Made by a program: the position numbers and the translations under genes
The notes under the pieces: model-generated
Told to the model about the DNA's origin: nothing
Seen by the model: only the letters and a program-made list of their open reading frames with translations
The model's database searches: none
Assembly: GCA_016715115.1 (NCBI GenBank)
Contig: JADKBM010000013.1
Span: 124,001 to 188,000 of the forward strand
Length of the DNA: 64,000 bases
Direction of reading: 5' to 3'
From: Acidobacteriota bacterium
Lineage (GTDB): Bacteria > Acidobacteriota > Blastocatellia > Pyrinomonadales > Pyrinomonadaceae
Shown: positions 26,311 through 35,616 of the stretch, piece by piece
Layout of the letters: each line of letters begins with the position of its first letter
Numbering within the stretch: the first letter of the stretch is position 1

Positions 26311-27876
26311 ATGTCTTTGGAAACCGACTTTGTCGTGATCGGGAGCGGAGTTGCGGGGTTGCGTGCGGCCATCGAACTTGCGGGTTCGGGCGCTCACGTT
26401 TCGGTCCTCACGAAGGACAAGGCGAGCGAATCCAACACCGAATATGCACAGGGCGGCGTCGCGGTCGTTCTCTCAGACGACGACAACGCCGAACTCCACG
26501 AAGATGACACTCTCATCGCCGGCGCCGGACTTTGTGACGAAGAGGCCGTTGAGACGCTGGTTTCCGAAGGAACGCTCTACATCAAGCAACTCATCGATTG
26601 GGGCACCGAATTTGACCGCGAAGCCGGAAAACTCGTCTTTACACAGGAAGCGGCCCATTCACGCCGGCGGATTCTGCACGCACACGGCGATTCGACCGGC
26701 AAAGAGATCGTCCGCGCGCTGATCGCGCGTTCAAAAGCCGAAAAGTCCATCACTCTGACGCCGTTCGCAAACACCGAGGAATTGCTCGTCGCTGACGGAC
26801 GCTGCGTCGGTGTCCGCTTCCTCGATCCGATTCTGCGGGCGCCCCGCGAGTTATACGCAAAAGCCGTTATTCTATGCACCGGCGGCGCCGGACAACTGTT
26901 CCAGCACACGACGAATCCGGCCGTCGCGACCGGCGACGGAATGGCAATGGCGTATTTCGCCGGTGCCGAGATGGCCGATATGGAGTTTGTCCAGTTTCAT
27001 CCAACGGCGCTCAGCATCGAGGGCGCGCCGCGATTTTTGCTCAGCGAAGCGATGCGCGGCGAGGGCGGGATCCTTCGCAACAAGGCAGGCGAGCGCTTTA
27101 TGGGAAGATACGACGAGCGGCTCGAACTTGCGCCGCGCGACATCGTTTCGCGTTCGATCGTCGCCGAGATGAGGCGAACCGGAACACGCAGTGTCTTTCT
27201 CGATATGACGGCTTTGAGCGAGGATTTTTTGAGCGAGAGATTCCCGAAGATCTATGAGACTTGCAAGACTTACGGTTTGAATATCGCCAAGGATCAGCTG
27301 CCAGTTTCGCCTGCCTCGCATTACTGTATGGGCGGGATTCGGACCGATCTGCACGGGCGTTCGACGATCCCCGGGCTGTACGCCGCCGGCGAGGTCACCT
27401 GCACGGGCGTCCACGGCGCGAACCGTTTGGCCTCGAACTCGTTGCTTGAGGGACTTGTTTTCGGCGCCCGCGCGGGCGCTGCGGCACTCGTCGATTCGAT
27501 CGATCTCGCGGAATTTGAAGGCAAGATCACCGGACACGCCGTCGGTCCGGTCAGCGAACAGTCGGTCGGCGTTATGACAGCGGTCAAAAAACGCGTCAAA
27601 CGCGTGATGTGGGAGCGAGTCGGCATATTGCGGGATCGCGAGTCTCTCGAACGCGCATTGACTGAGTTCGAACAGATCCGGAGCGCAAATCTCTCGACCG
27701 CATCATTGAATTTCGTCACCCTTGCGACGCTGATCGCGCGCGCCGCGCTCTGGCGCGAAGAATCACGCGGCGGACACTATCGGACGGATTTCCCGGATCG
27801 CGAAGACAAATGGAAGGTGCATTCCGTGCAGAAACTCGGTGCGGAGATCGGGTCAAGCGAGAAGATCAGTTTTTGA
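26311..27876 (+). CDS. nadB: L-aspartate oxidase
   Basis: 521 aa from the ATG at 26311; a TTG three codons upstream is less likely. FAD Rossmann GSGVAGLRAAIEL (11-23), the succinate-dehydrogenase-like HSRRRILHAHGDSTGKEI, the FVQFHPTAL region, the RDIVSRSI segment and HGANRLASNSLLEGLVFG are all seen. It converts aspartate to iminoaspartate, the first step of NAD synthesis. nadA and nadC are not in the window. The C-terminal stop is fused to the start of a purine heptamer array. The 281-bp upstream gap, shared with the divergent RmlC-like gene, holds no visible gene. Confidence 0.95.
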   Translation: MSLETDFVVIGSGVAGLRAAIELAGSGAHVSVLTKDKASESNTEYAQGGVAVVLSDDDNAELHEDDTLIAGAGLCDEEAVETLVSEGTLYIKQLIDWGTEFDREAGKLVFTQEAAHSRRRILHAHGDSTGKEIVRALIARSKAEKSITLTPFANTEELLVADGRCVGVRFLDPILRAPRELYAKAVILCTGGAGQLFQHTTNPAVATGDGMAMAYFAGAEMADMEFVQFHPTALSIEGAPRFLLSEAMRGEGGILRNKAGERFMGRYDERLELAPRDIVSRSIVAEMRRTGTRSVFLDMTALSEDFLSERFPKIYETCKTYGLNIAKDQLPVSPASHYCMGGIRTDLHGRSTIPGLYAAGEVTCTGVHGANRLASNSLLEGLVFGARAGAAALVDSIDLAEFEGKITGHAVGPVSEQSVGVMTAVKKRVKRVMWERVGILRDRESLERALTEFEQIRSANLSTASLNFVTLATLIARAALWREESRGGHYRTDFPDREDKWKVHSVQKLGAEIGSSEKISF

Positions 27877-28121
27877 AAAAGGGAAAAGGCAAAAGGCAAA
27901 GGGAAAAAGGCAAAGGGAAAAAGGCAAAGGGAAAAAGGGAAAAGGGAAAAAGGCAAAGGGAAAAAGGCAAAGGGAAAAAGGCAAAGGGAAAAAGGCAAAG
28001 GGAAAAAGGCAAAGGGAAAAAGGCAAAGGGAAAAAGGCAAAAAGGGAAAAAGGCAAAGGGAAAAAGGGAAGAGGATACGATTACGACCTTATCCTCTTCC
28101 CTTTTTCCCTTTGCCTTTTTT
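27874..28121. repeat. Inverted heptamer array (AAAGGCA / AAAGGGA units)
   Basis: Units of GGGAAAAAGGCAA-type sequence run to about 28075, followed by an inverted arm (TCTTCCCTTTTTCCCTTTGCC) to 28121. It occupies the whole space between the stop codons of convergent nadB and the peptide transporter gene. Confidence 0.95.
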
Positions 28122-29786
28122 CTACACTCCCGGCATCGCTCTTTTCAGCGGTTTCAGGATAAGGAACAGAACGACGGCCATAAACAGCGCCATTCCCGCG
28201 AGCACGAGAAAGAACGACGATTGCAGCCAGATGTCCCAGAAAATGCCGATCTGCGTCAGTTTGTTGCCGATCGCCGTCGCGACGAACCATCCGCCCATCA
28301 GAAGCCCGCGTTTACTGATCGGTGCGACTTTGGAAACGAGCGACAATCCCATCGGCGAGAGCATCAGTTCACCAAGCGTCACGATCATATAGGCAAAGAC
28401 CAGCCAAAACGGCGAGACCCGGAACAAGTATGCGTTTTGCAGGATCGCGGCCTTGTTCGCGTCTCCCTGACCCGGCGCGACCGTGTTGATCGCGGCGATC
28501 AACTGGTTTTCACCCGAGGTTTTGACCTTGGTCGCCTCGTCCGTTTTCGCCGCGAACTTCTTGCCGTAGATCAGCGGTTTGCCTTCGGCGTCCTTCGCCG
28601 CGACGATCTTGTCGAGAACGTCCTTCGAAACGCCCGCGGCGGCAAGATTCGTGATCACGCGCTCATTGACCCGAAATTCGCCGGCAGCCAACTGATCCGC
28701 CGACTTGGTCATATTCTCGCCGATCGACGCGCCGAAATAGAGCACCAGGAACGAGAGTCCGGTCAAGGTCATTCCGATCGCCATCTTCGTTGGGGTCGAA
28801 GGCTCCTTGCCGCGGCGGTCGAGGAATCCCCAGAACCATACCAGAGGGAACGTAAGTGTCAGAACCCAGAAGGCGTTGATCGAGTTTGAGATCGTGCCGG
28901 TCACGTTCCAATCGGTGTTGTCGTCGGCGAAATACGTCAACGTCGAACCGTTTTGGTGGAAGACCATCCAGAAGACGATGACGATCAGGAAGATCACGAT
29001 CAGCGCCGTAATCCGTTTTCCGTCGGAGACCGTGTTCATCAGGTCCGACGCCATTTGCGAAGCATTTCGCGGCGCTTGGTCGCTGACTCCGTGCGGCGGA
29101 GCGTCGGTTGCGGTCGCGGCCGAGTCGGCCGTCTGGTCGCCGTTGCCGTGCGCATTGTCCGCGGCCATCACGTGGCTCTTGAACTTCCAAAGAATGCCGA
29201 CCGAGATGATCATCCCGAACGCGGCGACGGCAAATGCCGGATGGAAGCCCCAAAACTGGCGTACGAACTCCATCACGATCGGTGCGATGAACGCGCCGAC
29301 GTTGATGCCGAAATAAAAAATATTATAGGCGCGGTCTTTCAGATGACTGCCTTCGGGGTAGAGATTGCCGACCATCGTCGAGACGTTCGGCTTGAAGAAT
29401 CCGTTTCCGATTACCAAACAGGTGAGCGCGAGATAAACGGCCCAGATCGCCGGAATCGAAAGCAGGCCGTGCCCCGCCATAAAGAAGAATCCGCCGATCA
29501 TCACCGCTTTGCGATAACCGGTGAATTTGTCCGCAATGAAGCCGCCGATCAGCGGACTCGCATAGACGAACATCAAGTAATTTGAATAAAGCGAAGTCGC
29601 TTGTGACGCGGTCCATCCGAAACCGTCGGTCGGATCGCGAAGATAAAGCGTAAAAAGCGCGAGCATCGAATAGAAACTGAAGCGCTCCCACATTTCGGTG
29701 GCGAACAGCACAACAAGCCCTTTTGGATGCTTCTCGGCGTGGGGGATTCCTGCAACGTCCTCGATCGTACCTGCGTTTGAATTCAT
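28122..29786 (-). CDS. POT/PTR family proton-dependent peptide transporter
   Basis: 554 aa polytopic membrane protein. The POT signature EMWERFSFYSM (31-41, ExxERFxYY) and GGFIADKFTGYRKAV are present, as is FNIGVN-like IFYFGINVGAFIAPIV. A long cytoplasmic/periplasmic insertion lies between helices at about 205-255 (HGNGDQTADSAATA) and a second at about 365-435 (AADQ/KDAEGKPLIYG). It imports di- and tripeptides with protons. A start with DtpT-like length is supported by the conserved N-terminal helix. It is convergent with nadB. Confidence 0.92.
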   Translation of the reverse strand: MNSNAGTIEDVAGIPHAEKHPKGLVVLFATEMWERFSFYSMLALFTLYLRDPTDGFGWTASQATSLYSNYLMFVYASPLIGGFIADKFTGYRKAVMIGGFFFMAGHGLLSIPAIWAVYLALTCLVIGNGFFKPNVSTMVGNLYPEGSHLKDRAYNIFYFGINVGAFIAPIVMEFVRQFWGFHPAFAVAAFGMIISVGILWKFKSHVMAADNAHGNGDQTADSAATATDAPPHGVSDQAPRNASQMASDLMNTVSDGKRITALIVIFLIVIVFWMVFHQNGSTLTYFADDNTDWNVTGTISNSINAFWVLTLTFPLVWFWGFLDRRGKEPSTPTKMAIGMTLTGLSFLVLYFGASIGENMTKSADQLAAGEFRVNERVITNLAAAGVSKDVLDKIVAAKDAEGKPLIYGKKFAAKTDEATKVKTSGENQLIAAINTVAPGQGDANKAAILQNAYLFRVSPFWLVFAYMIVTLGELMLSPMGLSLVSKVAPISKRGLLMGGWFVATAIGNKLTQIGIFWDIWLQSSFFLVLAGMALFMAVVLFLILKPLKRAMPGV

Positions 29787-29941
29787 CTGTACTCCATTTT
29801 GTGTTTGAAATTTGAAAAGAATTGCGCAAAATATACCAGATTAACGACGAAATACAAAAGAATCTTGCCCTATCCCGAGTTTGAAAGCCGTTGGGACATA
29901 AGGCATTAGGCAAAATAAATGTAAACTTAGGAGTACCAACT

Positions 29942-30262
29942 ATGTTACTGGCGATTCTGGCAGCTTGGTTCGGATATAAGAAAGCAAATGACAGCGGGCG
30001 CAACGGGATCTTGTGGGCGTTCATTTGCGCCGGCGCGTTCATCGGGACGCAGCTCGTTTGCGGTCTCGTGATCGGCTTGTTTTTCGGGATTGGAATCGCC
30101 GCGTTCGGGTGGAACGAGGACATTTATGAAACCTATTCGATCGTCGTCAATCTTGCGGCGATCGCGTTCAGCATTCTGGTCGTTTACCTGATCTTCAGTT
30201 ACCTGGACCGGATACCCGAAGACGAACCGCCGCTTGAAGTGCCGTCACCGCCGACGTTTTAA
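29942..30262 (+). CDS. Small membrane protein of unknown function
   Basis: 106 aa from the ATG at 29942 with TAGGAG upstream. Three hydrophobic segments are visible (MLLAILAAWFGYKKA, FICAGAFIGTQLVCGLVIGLFFGIGIAAF, IVVNLAAIAFSILVVYLIF) and a short acidic, proline-rich tail. A GYKKANDSGRNGI turn links helix 1 and 2. No family is recognised. It is 7 bp upstream of the frameshifted gene and probably co-transcribed with it. Confidence 0.75.
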   Translation: MLLAILAAWFGYKKANDSGRNGILWAFICAGAFIGTQLVCGLVIGLFFGIGIAAFGWNEDIYETYSIVVNLAAIAFSILVVYLIFSYLDRIPEDEPPLEVPSPPTF

Positions 30263-30269
30263 CTGGTTT

Positions 30270-31543
30270 ATGAAAGAATTCGACGAGGTCGGGGCGCGAA
30301 TCGAGCGCCTCTGGTGTGATCAGAACTACAACGACGACGCCTTCCCGGGGATCTGTTCCGCGGCGCTTTGCGAAGCGCGCTTTCCGGAAAGGATAACGCC
30401 TTGGCAAATTGTCGAATGGGCGCTCAAACAGGATGTTCTGCCGCTGCAGCAAGATCTGCCGGCATCGTTCGGCCAGCCGCCGATAACCATTTATAACGGA
30501 ACCAGATTCTACATAGACGCCTATTTCTGGCTCGAAGGCACGACTGCGACGCATCAGCACGCTTTTGCGGTGCCTTCCAGGTGCTTGAGGGGTCAAGCAT
30601 TCATAGCTGGTACGAGTTCGAGCGTCTGGAGACGATCAACCAGTGTATGGAGATCGGCGACATACGTCTCAAGGTTTGCGAGTTGCTCAAGGTCGGCGAT
30701 ATTCAGGAGATCGTCCCCGGTGCCGCTTATATTCACTCACTCTTCCATCTTGACCATCCGTCGGTCACGATCGTCATTCGGACGCACCAAACTCAGAACC
30801 ATCTTCCGCAGTTCGATTACCGCAAGCCGCACGTGGCGGTCGACCCGTTCTATCAGGAGCCGAATCTGATCAAGAAACTCCAGCTGATCTCGACGATGAT
30901 CCGTTTGGAACGTCCCGAGGCTGACGGACTCGTTTCGGATCTGCTCGCCGGATCGGACCTGTTTACGTCCTATTTGATCCTGCTCAATATCAGGAACTAT
31001 CTGAAATCGAATCAGATGGACGAGATTTTCAAGCTCGGCCGCTCGGAGTCGAAGTTCGATGTTTTTATGGAGATCGTCGGGAAGCGCCACGGCGCGCACG
31101 CCGACGTCTTGCGCAAGGTCTTTGAATACCAACGGCGCCTCGATTCCATAGTCCATAAACGGAGCTTGGTCGCGAACCCGGAACAGCGGTTCTTCCTCGC
31201 GTTGTTGATGAATGTCGAGGGTCGCGAGCGGATCTTCGAACTGATCAAGGCGCGATTCCCGGACGCCGATCCGCTTGAGAAGGCCGCGGATTGGATCTTC
31301 GACCTCGCGCAGACCCGCGTTTTCGGTGCGAATATGACGAATGCGTTGGGGATCGCCGAGTTTGACGACCTCGACCTTCATATTCTTGAAGGCCTGTTCC
31401 GCGACAAGCAACCGGATGAGATCGAACGAGGGCTTGAAACCGAATTCGGTCCCGAACAGGCCGCCGAATTGCGTCCGAGACTGACGGCGAAATTGCAGAA
31501 ACTGCTTTCGGCCGATGTTTTGCAGCCGCTTTTGGTCAAATGA
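30270..31543 (+). pseudogene. Conserved protein of unknown function, interrupted by a single-base frameshift
   Basis: Two reading frames together give about 424 aa. The first runs from the ATG at 30270 (MKEFDEVGARIERLWCD) to HQHAFA near 30570. The second carries on as GAFQVLEGSSIHSWYEFER and continues to 31543. Adding one G in the GCGG run at 30567-30570 restores a continuous protein, so a base has been lost or misread there. His-rich segments (THQHAF, IRTHQTQNHLP, RKPHVAVDPFY) suggest metal or phosphate binding, but no family was recognised. The downstream frame is intact for over 300 codons and shows no decay, so a sequencing error is quite possible. Confidence 0.65.
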
Positions 31544-31566
31544 CCGTACCCCCCTCAACCGAATAG

Positions 31567-32931
31567 ATGACCCAAACGATCAAAATACTCCTCGCCGATG
31601 ATGATCCGGTGCTGCGTCGGCTTTTGCCTGCACAGATCGCCGCGGACGACCTCGAGTTTTCATCGGCTGAGGACGCCAAGGCGCTGCTCGAACGGATTCG
31701 CGAGGACGAATTCGATGTTGTTCTTCTTGATGTCAATTTGCCGGACGCTTCAGGCATCGAACTTCTTCCGACCGTCAGGCGCGGCGAAAATCCGCCGGAA
31801 GTGATAATGCTGACAGCCGATGTTTCGCTTGAGACGGGCATTGAGGCGATGCGCCGCGGAGCGTACGACTACGTCACCAAACCGGCCAATCCGCATCAGG
31901 TCGAGGCGCTTATCCGCAAGGCCTTCGAAAAGCGTCGGTTGATCAGGGAAAACGAACGGTTTCGGCTCGCGGTTCGCCGTCAAAACGAGGATTTGACGGT
32001 CGAGCCGGTGCATCAAAGTCCGTTGATGAACGTGATCTTCGGTCAGGCCGAAACGGTCGCAAAACTCGACACGACGATCCTCATCACCGGCGAATCGGGA
32101 ACCGGCAAGGACGTCCTTGCACGCTGGATCCATTCGCGGAGTCCCCGTGCCGATCTGCCTTTGATCTCGGTCAACTGCGGCGCATTGCCCGAACATCTCT
32201 TCGAATCCGAGTTCTTCGGTCACGAAAAAGGGTCTTTCACGGGCGCGATGGCGGCCAAAACCGGACTCGTCGAAGCCGCCGACGGTTCGACGCTCTTTCT
32301 CGACGAAATCGGCGAGATGCCGCTGCAGATGCAGGTCAAGCTTCTGCATTTTCTCGAGAACGGCAACTTCCGACCGGTCGGAGCGACCCGCGACAAACGA
32401 GCCTCGGCGCGGGTCATTGCCGCGACCAACAAAGATCTCGCGGCCGAGGTTCGCAAGGGCAACTTCCGGATGGATCTCTTTTATCGATTGAACGTCGTTT
32501 CGTTCAATCTTCCGGCGCTCCGCGATCGGCGTGAAGATCTGCCGGCGCTGATCGATCATTTCGTTGCCAAACTGCGACTGCGCTTCAATCGTCCCCATCT
32601 TTCGTTTTCCCCGAATGCGATCCGGCAGATTATGCATCAGGACTGGCCCGGGAACATCCGCGAGCTTCGCAACGCGCTCGAACGCTCGGCCGCGCTTTCA
32701 CGCGACGATCTGATCGACGACGTCGCGGTGATGAAATCGGCAGGATTCGAGGCTTCAGATTCGAGTTCCGGGACGCCCGAGTCACCGATACCGCTCGCAG
32801 AACTCGAAAAGCGGCATATCCTGAAAGTCCTCGAGATCACCGGCGGACATCGCGAGCGCGCTGCGGTCATTCTCGGCATAACGTCGCGGACGTTGTATCG
32901 GAAACTTGCCGAGTACGACGCTCATAGCTGA
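31567..32931 (+). CDS. NtrC-type sigma54-dependent response regulator
   Basis: 454 aa. The receiver domain (1-120) has DDD at 11-13, phospho-acceptor Asp55 in LLDVNLP and Lys105 in YVTKPAN. The AAA+ domain has Walker A GESGTGKD (175-182), the sigma54-contact loop GSFTGA (222-227) and Walker B LFLDEIGE (243-250). The C-terminal Fis-type helix-turn-helix reads HRERAAVILGITSRTLYRKL. It would activate RNA polymerase with sigma54 when phosphorylated. A near-consensus sigma54 promoter lies 140 bp beyond its stop in front of a predicted RNA, and a hybrid kinase follows, so both are likely partners. Confidence 0.95.
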   Translation: MTQTIKILLADDDPVLRRLLPAQIAADDLEFSSAEDAKALLERIREDEFDVVLLDVNLPDASGIELLPTVRRGENPPEVIMLTADVSLETGIEAMRRGAYDYVTKPANPHQVEALIRKAFEKRRLIRENERFRLAVRRQNEDLTVEPVHQSPLMNVIFGQAETVAKLDTTILITGESGTGKDVLARWIHSRSPRADLPLISVNCGALPEHLFESEFFGHEKGSFTGAMAAKTGLVEAADGSTLFLDEIGEMPLQMQVKLLHFLENGNFRPVGATRDKRASARVIAATNKDLAAEVRKGNFRMDLFYRLNVVSFNLPALRDRREDLPALIDHFVAKLRLRFNRPHLSFSPNAIRQIMHQDWPGNIRELRNALERSAALSRDDLIDDVAVMKSAGFEASDSSSGTPESPIPLAELEKRHILKVLEITGGHRERAAVILGITSRTLYRKLAEYDAHS

Positions 32932-33070
32932 CGGAATGTCAGTCTGTATGTCTAGAATGCCAGACAAAATGTCGGGCATTCAAAACCAGTGACCTGAGGT
33001 TCGGCTGACCTGCGATCGCAAAGCATTGTAAACACTTCATTTAGCTTTCCTGCGAATTTGCGGACTGTTT

Positions 33071-33086
33071 TGGCACAAGTCTTGTA
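33071..33086 (+). promoter_or_regulatory. Predicted sigma54 (-24/-12) promoter
   Basis: TGGCACAAGTCTTGTA matches the -24/-12 consensus TGGCACGN4TTGCW at all fixed positions but two, with exact 10-bp GG-to-G(C) spacing. GG is at 33072-33073 and the -12 element at 33082-33086. Transcription would begin near 33097. It is located 140 bp after a sigma54 activator gene, where no coding gene follows for 580 bp. Confidence 0.7.
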
Positions 33087-33096
33087 TTAATCAATA

Positions 33097-33329
33097 CCGA
33101 CAAACGGCGCTTCCATCTGAAGATTTTTTTTGGGGGCAGAGAAATTCCAGGACGGGGGCGCCGTTGTTGCTTTCAAATTGAAATGTTCTTTGGAATTTGC
33201 GGTTCCGTGGCGTTGACGCGTCCGCGGAACCAAGCTGCGGAATGCGGCGATATGGGGACGGGGGTAGCCCATAGGGTCCGCAGGAGCTCAGCCCCGTCAG
33301 GACCCTTCGGGGCTGAGCATCTTTTTTTT
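33097..33329 (+). ncRNA. Predicted structured small RNA (about 230 nt) with own terminator
   Basis: There is no plausible reading frame between the sigma54 promoter and the terminator. Several long-range pairings are visible: AACGGCGC (about 33103) with GCGCCGTT (about 33160), GGTTCCG..GG (about 33201) with CC.CGGAACC (about 33230), and AGCTGCGGA (about 33233) with TCCGCAG.GCT (about 33277). A perfect GCTCAGCCCCG terminator stem ends the element. Promoter, structured body and terminator together make an independent RNA gene likely. I do not recognise a known RNA family. Confidence 0.6.
33286..33329 (+). terminator. Intrinsic terminator of the predicted sRNA
   Basis: GCTCAGCCCCG (33286-33296) pairs perfectly with CGGGGCTGAGC (33308-33318), followed by T8 at 33322-33329. 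Confidence 0.9.
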
Positions 33330-33414
33330 GACGGGCCGCCTTCCCTAATCCGAATCTGAATCCAACTTCAAGCCCGAATCGCGTAGCGATGCCCGGAGTT
33401 TAGCGTGTGTTTCA

Positions 33415-33626
33415 ACCAACGGGGCTGCGTGAATTCGTGGCCCCGTTGCGTCTGATTCCGTCTTCGCTGAAGCAGCGCGCGGCGCTTTTCGAAGCGTGCC
33501 GTGGTCTTAAACCGAAGCTGAATTCACCACTTCGCTGGATCGGCCAAACTCTGGTGCGATTATTCGCACGAGATTGCGATCAACCGCTTCAAGGCGACGG
33601 AACAAAGGATTGTTCCGTCGTTTTTG
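33415..33626 (+). ncRNA. Second structured segment (candidate RNA or leader) upstream of the hybrid kinase
   Basis: Successive hairpins are seen: CAACGGGGC..GCCCCGTTG (about 33418-33449), GGCGCTTTTCGAAGCGTGCC (about 33480-33500), GTGGT..ACCAC (33501-33530), GTGCGA-TTAT-TCGCAC (about 33553-33570), and a terminator at 33596-33625. The terminator precedes the kinase start by 40 bp, so this is either a second independent RNA or an attenuated 5' leader. No coding frame with a ribosome site was found. Confidence 0.4.
33596..33625 (+). terminator. Intrinsic terminator upstream of hybrid kinase
   Basis: GACGGAACAA (33596-33605) pairs with TTGTTCCGTC (33610-33619) around the loop AGGA. GTTTTTG follows. 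Confidence 0.85.
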
Positions 33627-33666
33627 TTTACAATTCAAGGCTGAAACGGCTATTGTAAACGAAACA

Positions 33667-35616
33667 ATGAACCAGGCCATCGGAAAACTTCTTGCCAGCG
33701 TTGAGGCTTCAAATGATCTCATTCTTGAGTCGCTGCTTGAAGGAGTCGCGATCATCGACGCGTCGCGAAACGTCGTTTTCGCAAACCGATCGGCGTTGAA
33801 GATGCTCGGTTCACACGCCGGGGACATTGTCGGCCGTCCGTACGATATCGCCTTCTTCAATACTGACAAAAGCGTTTCCGAAGAACTCGCCGCGGACTGT
33901 CCGATTCAATTCGCGCTTTCAGAAGGCGCGGCCTCGCATATGCTCGACGGTGTTTTTGTCCGCGCGGACGGTTCCGAACTTCTCGTCGAATTTCTATGCA
34001 CGCCGATCATCGACGGCGAACGGATCGACGGAGCCGTCGTTAGTTTTCAGGATGTCACGCAACGGCGCGAGATCGAACGGGCGGTAGCGGACGCGCGCGA
34101 TGCCGCGGTTGAGGCCGCACGGACCAAAGCCGCCTTCCTGGCGAATATCAGCCACGAGATTCGCACGCCCTTAAGCGGCATTGTCGGCACGGCGAACCTA
34201 CTCGCGGAAACCGACCTCAGCCCGGAACAGACCAATCTCGTCGAACTGCTCAAACAGAGCATCGGTTCGTTGCTCGAAATCGTCAACGACATTCTTGATT
34301 TTTCCAAGATCGAAGCCGGAAAACTGAAACTGCATTTGGTTAGTTTCGACCTGCGTGCGCTGATCGACGAAACGCTCACGCTTTATTCCTCGAGTGCCGA
34401 AGCGAAAGGACTTTCGCTGACCGCCGCGATCGATCCGGGGATCGAAGGTTCGTTTCGCGGCGATTCCGGGCGTTTGCGGCAGATCCTGAGCAATCTGATC
34501 AGCAACGCGCTTAAATTCACGCATCAGGGCAGTGTCACGCTGACGGTCCGGCGGGCCGACCCGCAAGGCGACGAGGTATGTTTCGAAGTCATCGATACCG
34601 GCATCGGAATCGGCAGCGAGCAACTCTCGGCGCTGTTTCAACCTTTCACTCAAGGAGACATTTCAACGACCCGTCGCTTCGGAGGAACGGGGCTTGGACT
34701 CGCCATTTCGCGCGAACTGGTTGAAATGATGAACGGCAGTATCGGCGTCGAAAGCGTTCCCGGCGAAGGTTCGAGGTTTTGGTTCAACGTGCGGCTCACG
34801 AGGACATCTGAACCGGGTTCGAACCAGAGCATACATATATCCGAAAGTCCGACGGCGAACTTCAGCGTCCTTCTTGCCGAAGATCACCCGATCAGTTCGG
34901 AGATCATCCGTAAGATGCTTGAACAGGCCGGATGCAGCGTAACGGTGGCGGCGGATGGTGCCGCTGCGGTTGAACTTGCGGGCAAGCGCGCGTTTGACCT
35001 GATCCTGATGGATTGCCAGATGCCGGAGATCGACGGCTACGCCGCAACCGAGTTGATTCGCCGGTCGGACGGCCCGAACCGGTCGACCAAGATCATCGCG
35101 CTCTCGGCGCACGCCGAAGAGATCGAGCGTGAAAACTGTCTGCGCGCCGGGATGGACGACTTTCTCTGCAAACCGTTGACACCGAACGCCCTTTCAATGA
35201 TGTTTGAAACGCATTTTGCGGATCATTACAGGTCGCCAAATCTTGACTTGGATTCGAATTTGATTCACCATTTGCTAGCAAGCCACGTTACCCCCGAAGT
35301 CCTGGCGAACTTCTCGTCGATCGAAGCCCGCGGCGAGAAGGATTTTGTGTCGGAGATCTTTCAAACCTATTTCCGGTTTGCCGTAGAAGAGATCGCGAAG
35401 ATCGAGTCCGCCGTCGCAGTTGGCGACCTGCAGACGGTGAAACGCCGCGCCCACGCCTTGAAGGGAAGCAGCGCAAACGTCGGGCTTTCATCAATCGTGG
35501 CGTGTTGCCTCGACCTCGAGCGATCGGTCGATTCGGCAGGCGATCTTTCAGAGGCTGCGGCAACCCTTGGCCGCGAATTCAATAAACTAAGAGAACTGTT
35601 ACGAGAGAAGTTATGA
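33667..35616 (+). CDS. Hybrid sensor histidine kinase (PAS-HisKA-HATPase-REC-HPt)
   Basis: 649 aa from the ATG at 33667. A PAS domain covers about 15-135 (EGVAIIDASRNVVFANRSALK). HisKA carries FLANISHEIRTPLSG with His163. HATPase_c has NLISNALKFT, DTGIGIG and GGTGLGLAIS. The receiver phospho-acceptor is Asp449 (LILMDCQMP), and the C-terminal HPt has RRAHALKGSSANVG with His596. No membrane helix is seen, so it is cytoplasmic with an internal signal sensed by PAS. The complete phosphorelay could end on the NtrC-type regulator encoded 0.7 kb upstream. It overlaps the coiled-coil gene by 4 bp. Confidence 0.95.
   Translation: MNQAIGKLLASVEASNDLILESLLEGVAIIDASRNVVFANRSALKMLGSHAGDIVGRPYDIAFFNTDKSVSEELAADCPIQFALSEGAASHMLDGVFVRADGSELLVEFLCTPIIDGERIDGAVVSFQDVTQRREIERAVADARDAAVEAARTKAAFLANISHEIRTPLSGIVGTANLLAETDLSPEQTNLVELLKQSIGSLLEIVNDILDFSKIEAGKLKLHLVSFDLRALIDETLTLYSSSAEAKGLSLTAAIDPGIEGSFRGDSGRLRQILSNLISNALKFTHQGSVTLTVRRADPQGDEVCFEVIDTGIGIGSEQLSALFQPFTQGDISTTRRFGGTGLGLAISRELVEMMNGSIGVESVPGEGSRFWFNVRLTRTSEPGSNQSIHISESPTANFSVLLAEDHPISSEIIRKMLEQAGCSVTVAADGAAAVELAGKRAFDLILMDCQMPEIDGYAATELIRRSDGPNRSTKIIALSAHAEEIERENCLRAGMDDFLCKPLTPNALSMMFETHFADHYRSPNLDLDSNLIHHLLASHVTPEVLANFSSIEARGEKDFVSEIFQTYFRFAVEEIAKIESAVAVGDLQTVKRRAHALKGSSANVGLSSIVACCLDLERSVDSAGDLSEAAATLGREFNKLRELLREKL

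Noticed and set aside
33407..33658. Open frame of 83 codons in the RNA region
   Set aside because: No ribosome site, and it crosses a perfect terminator stem.
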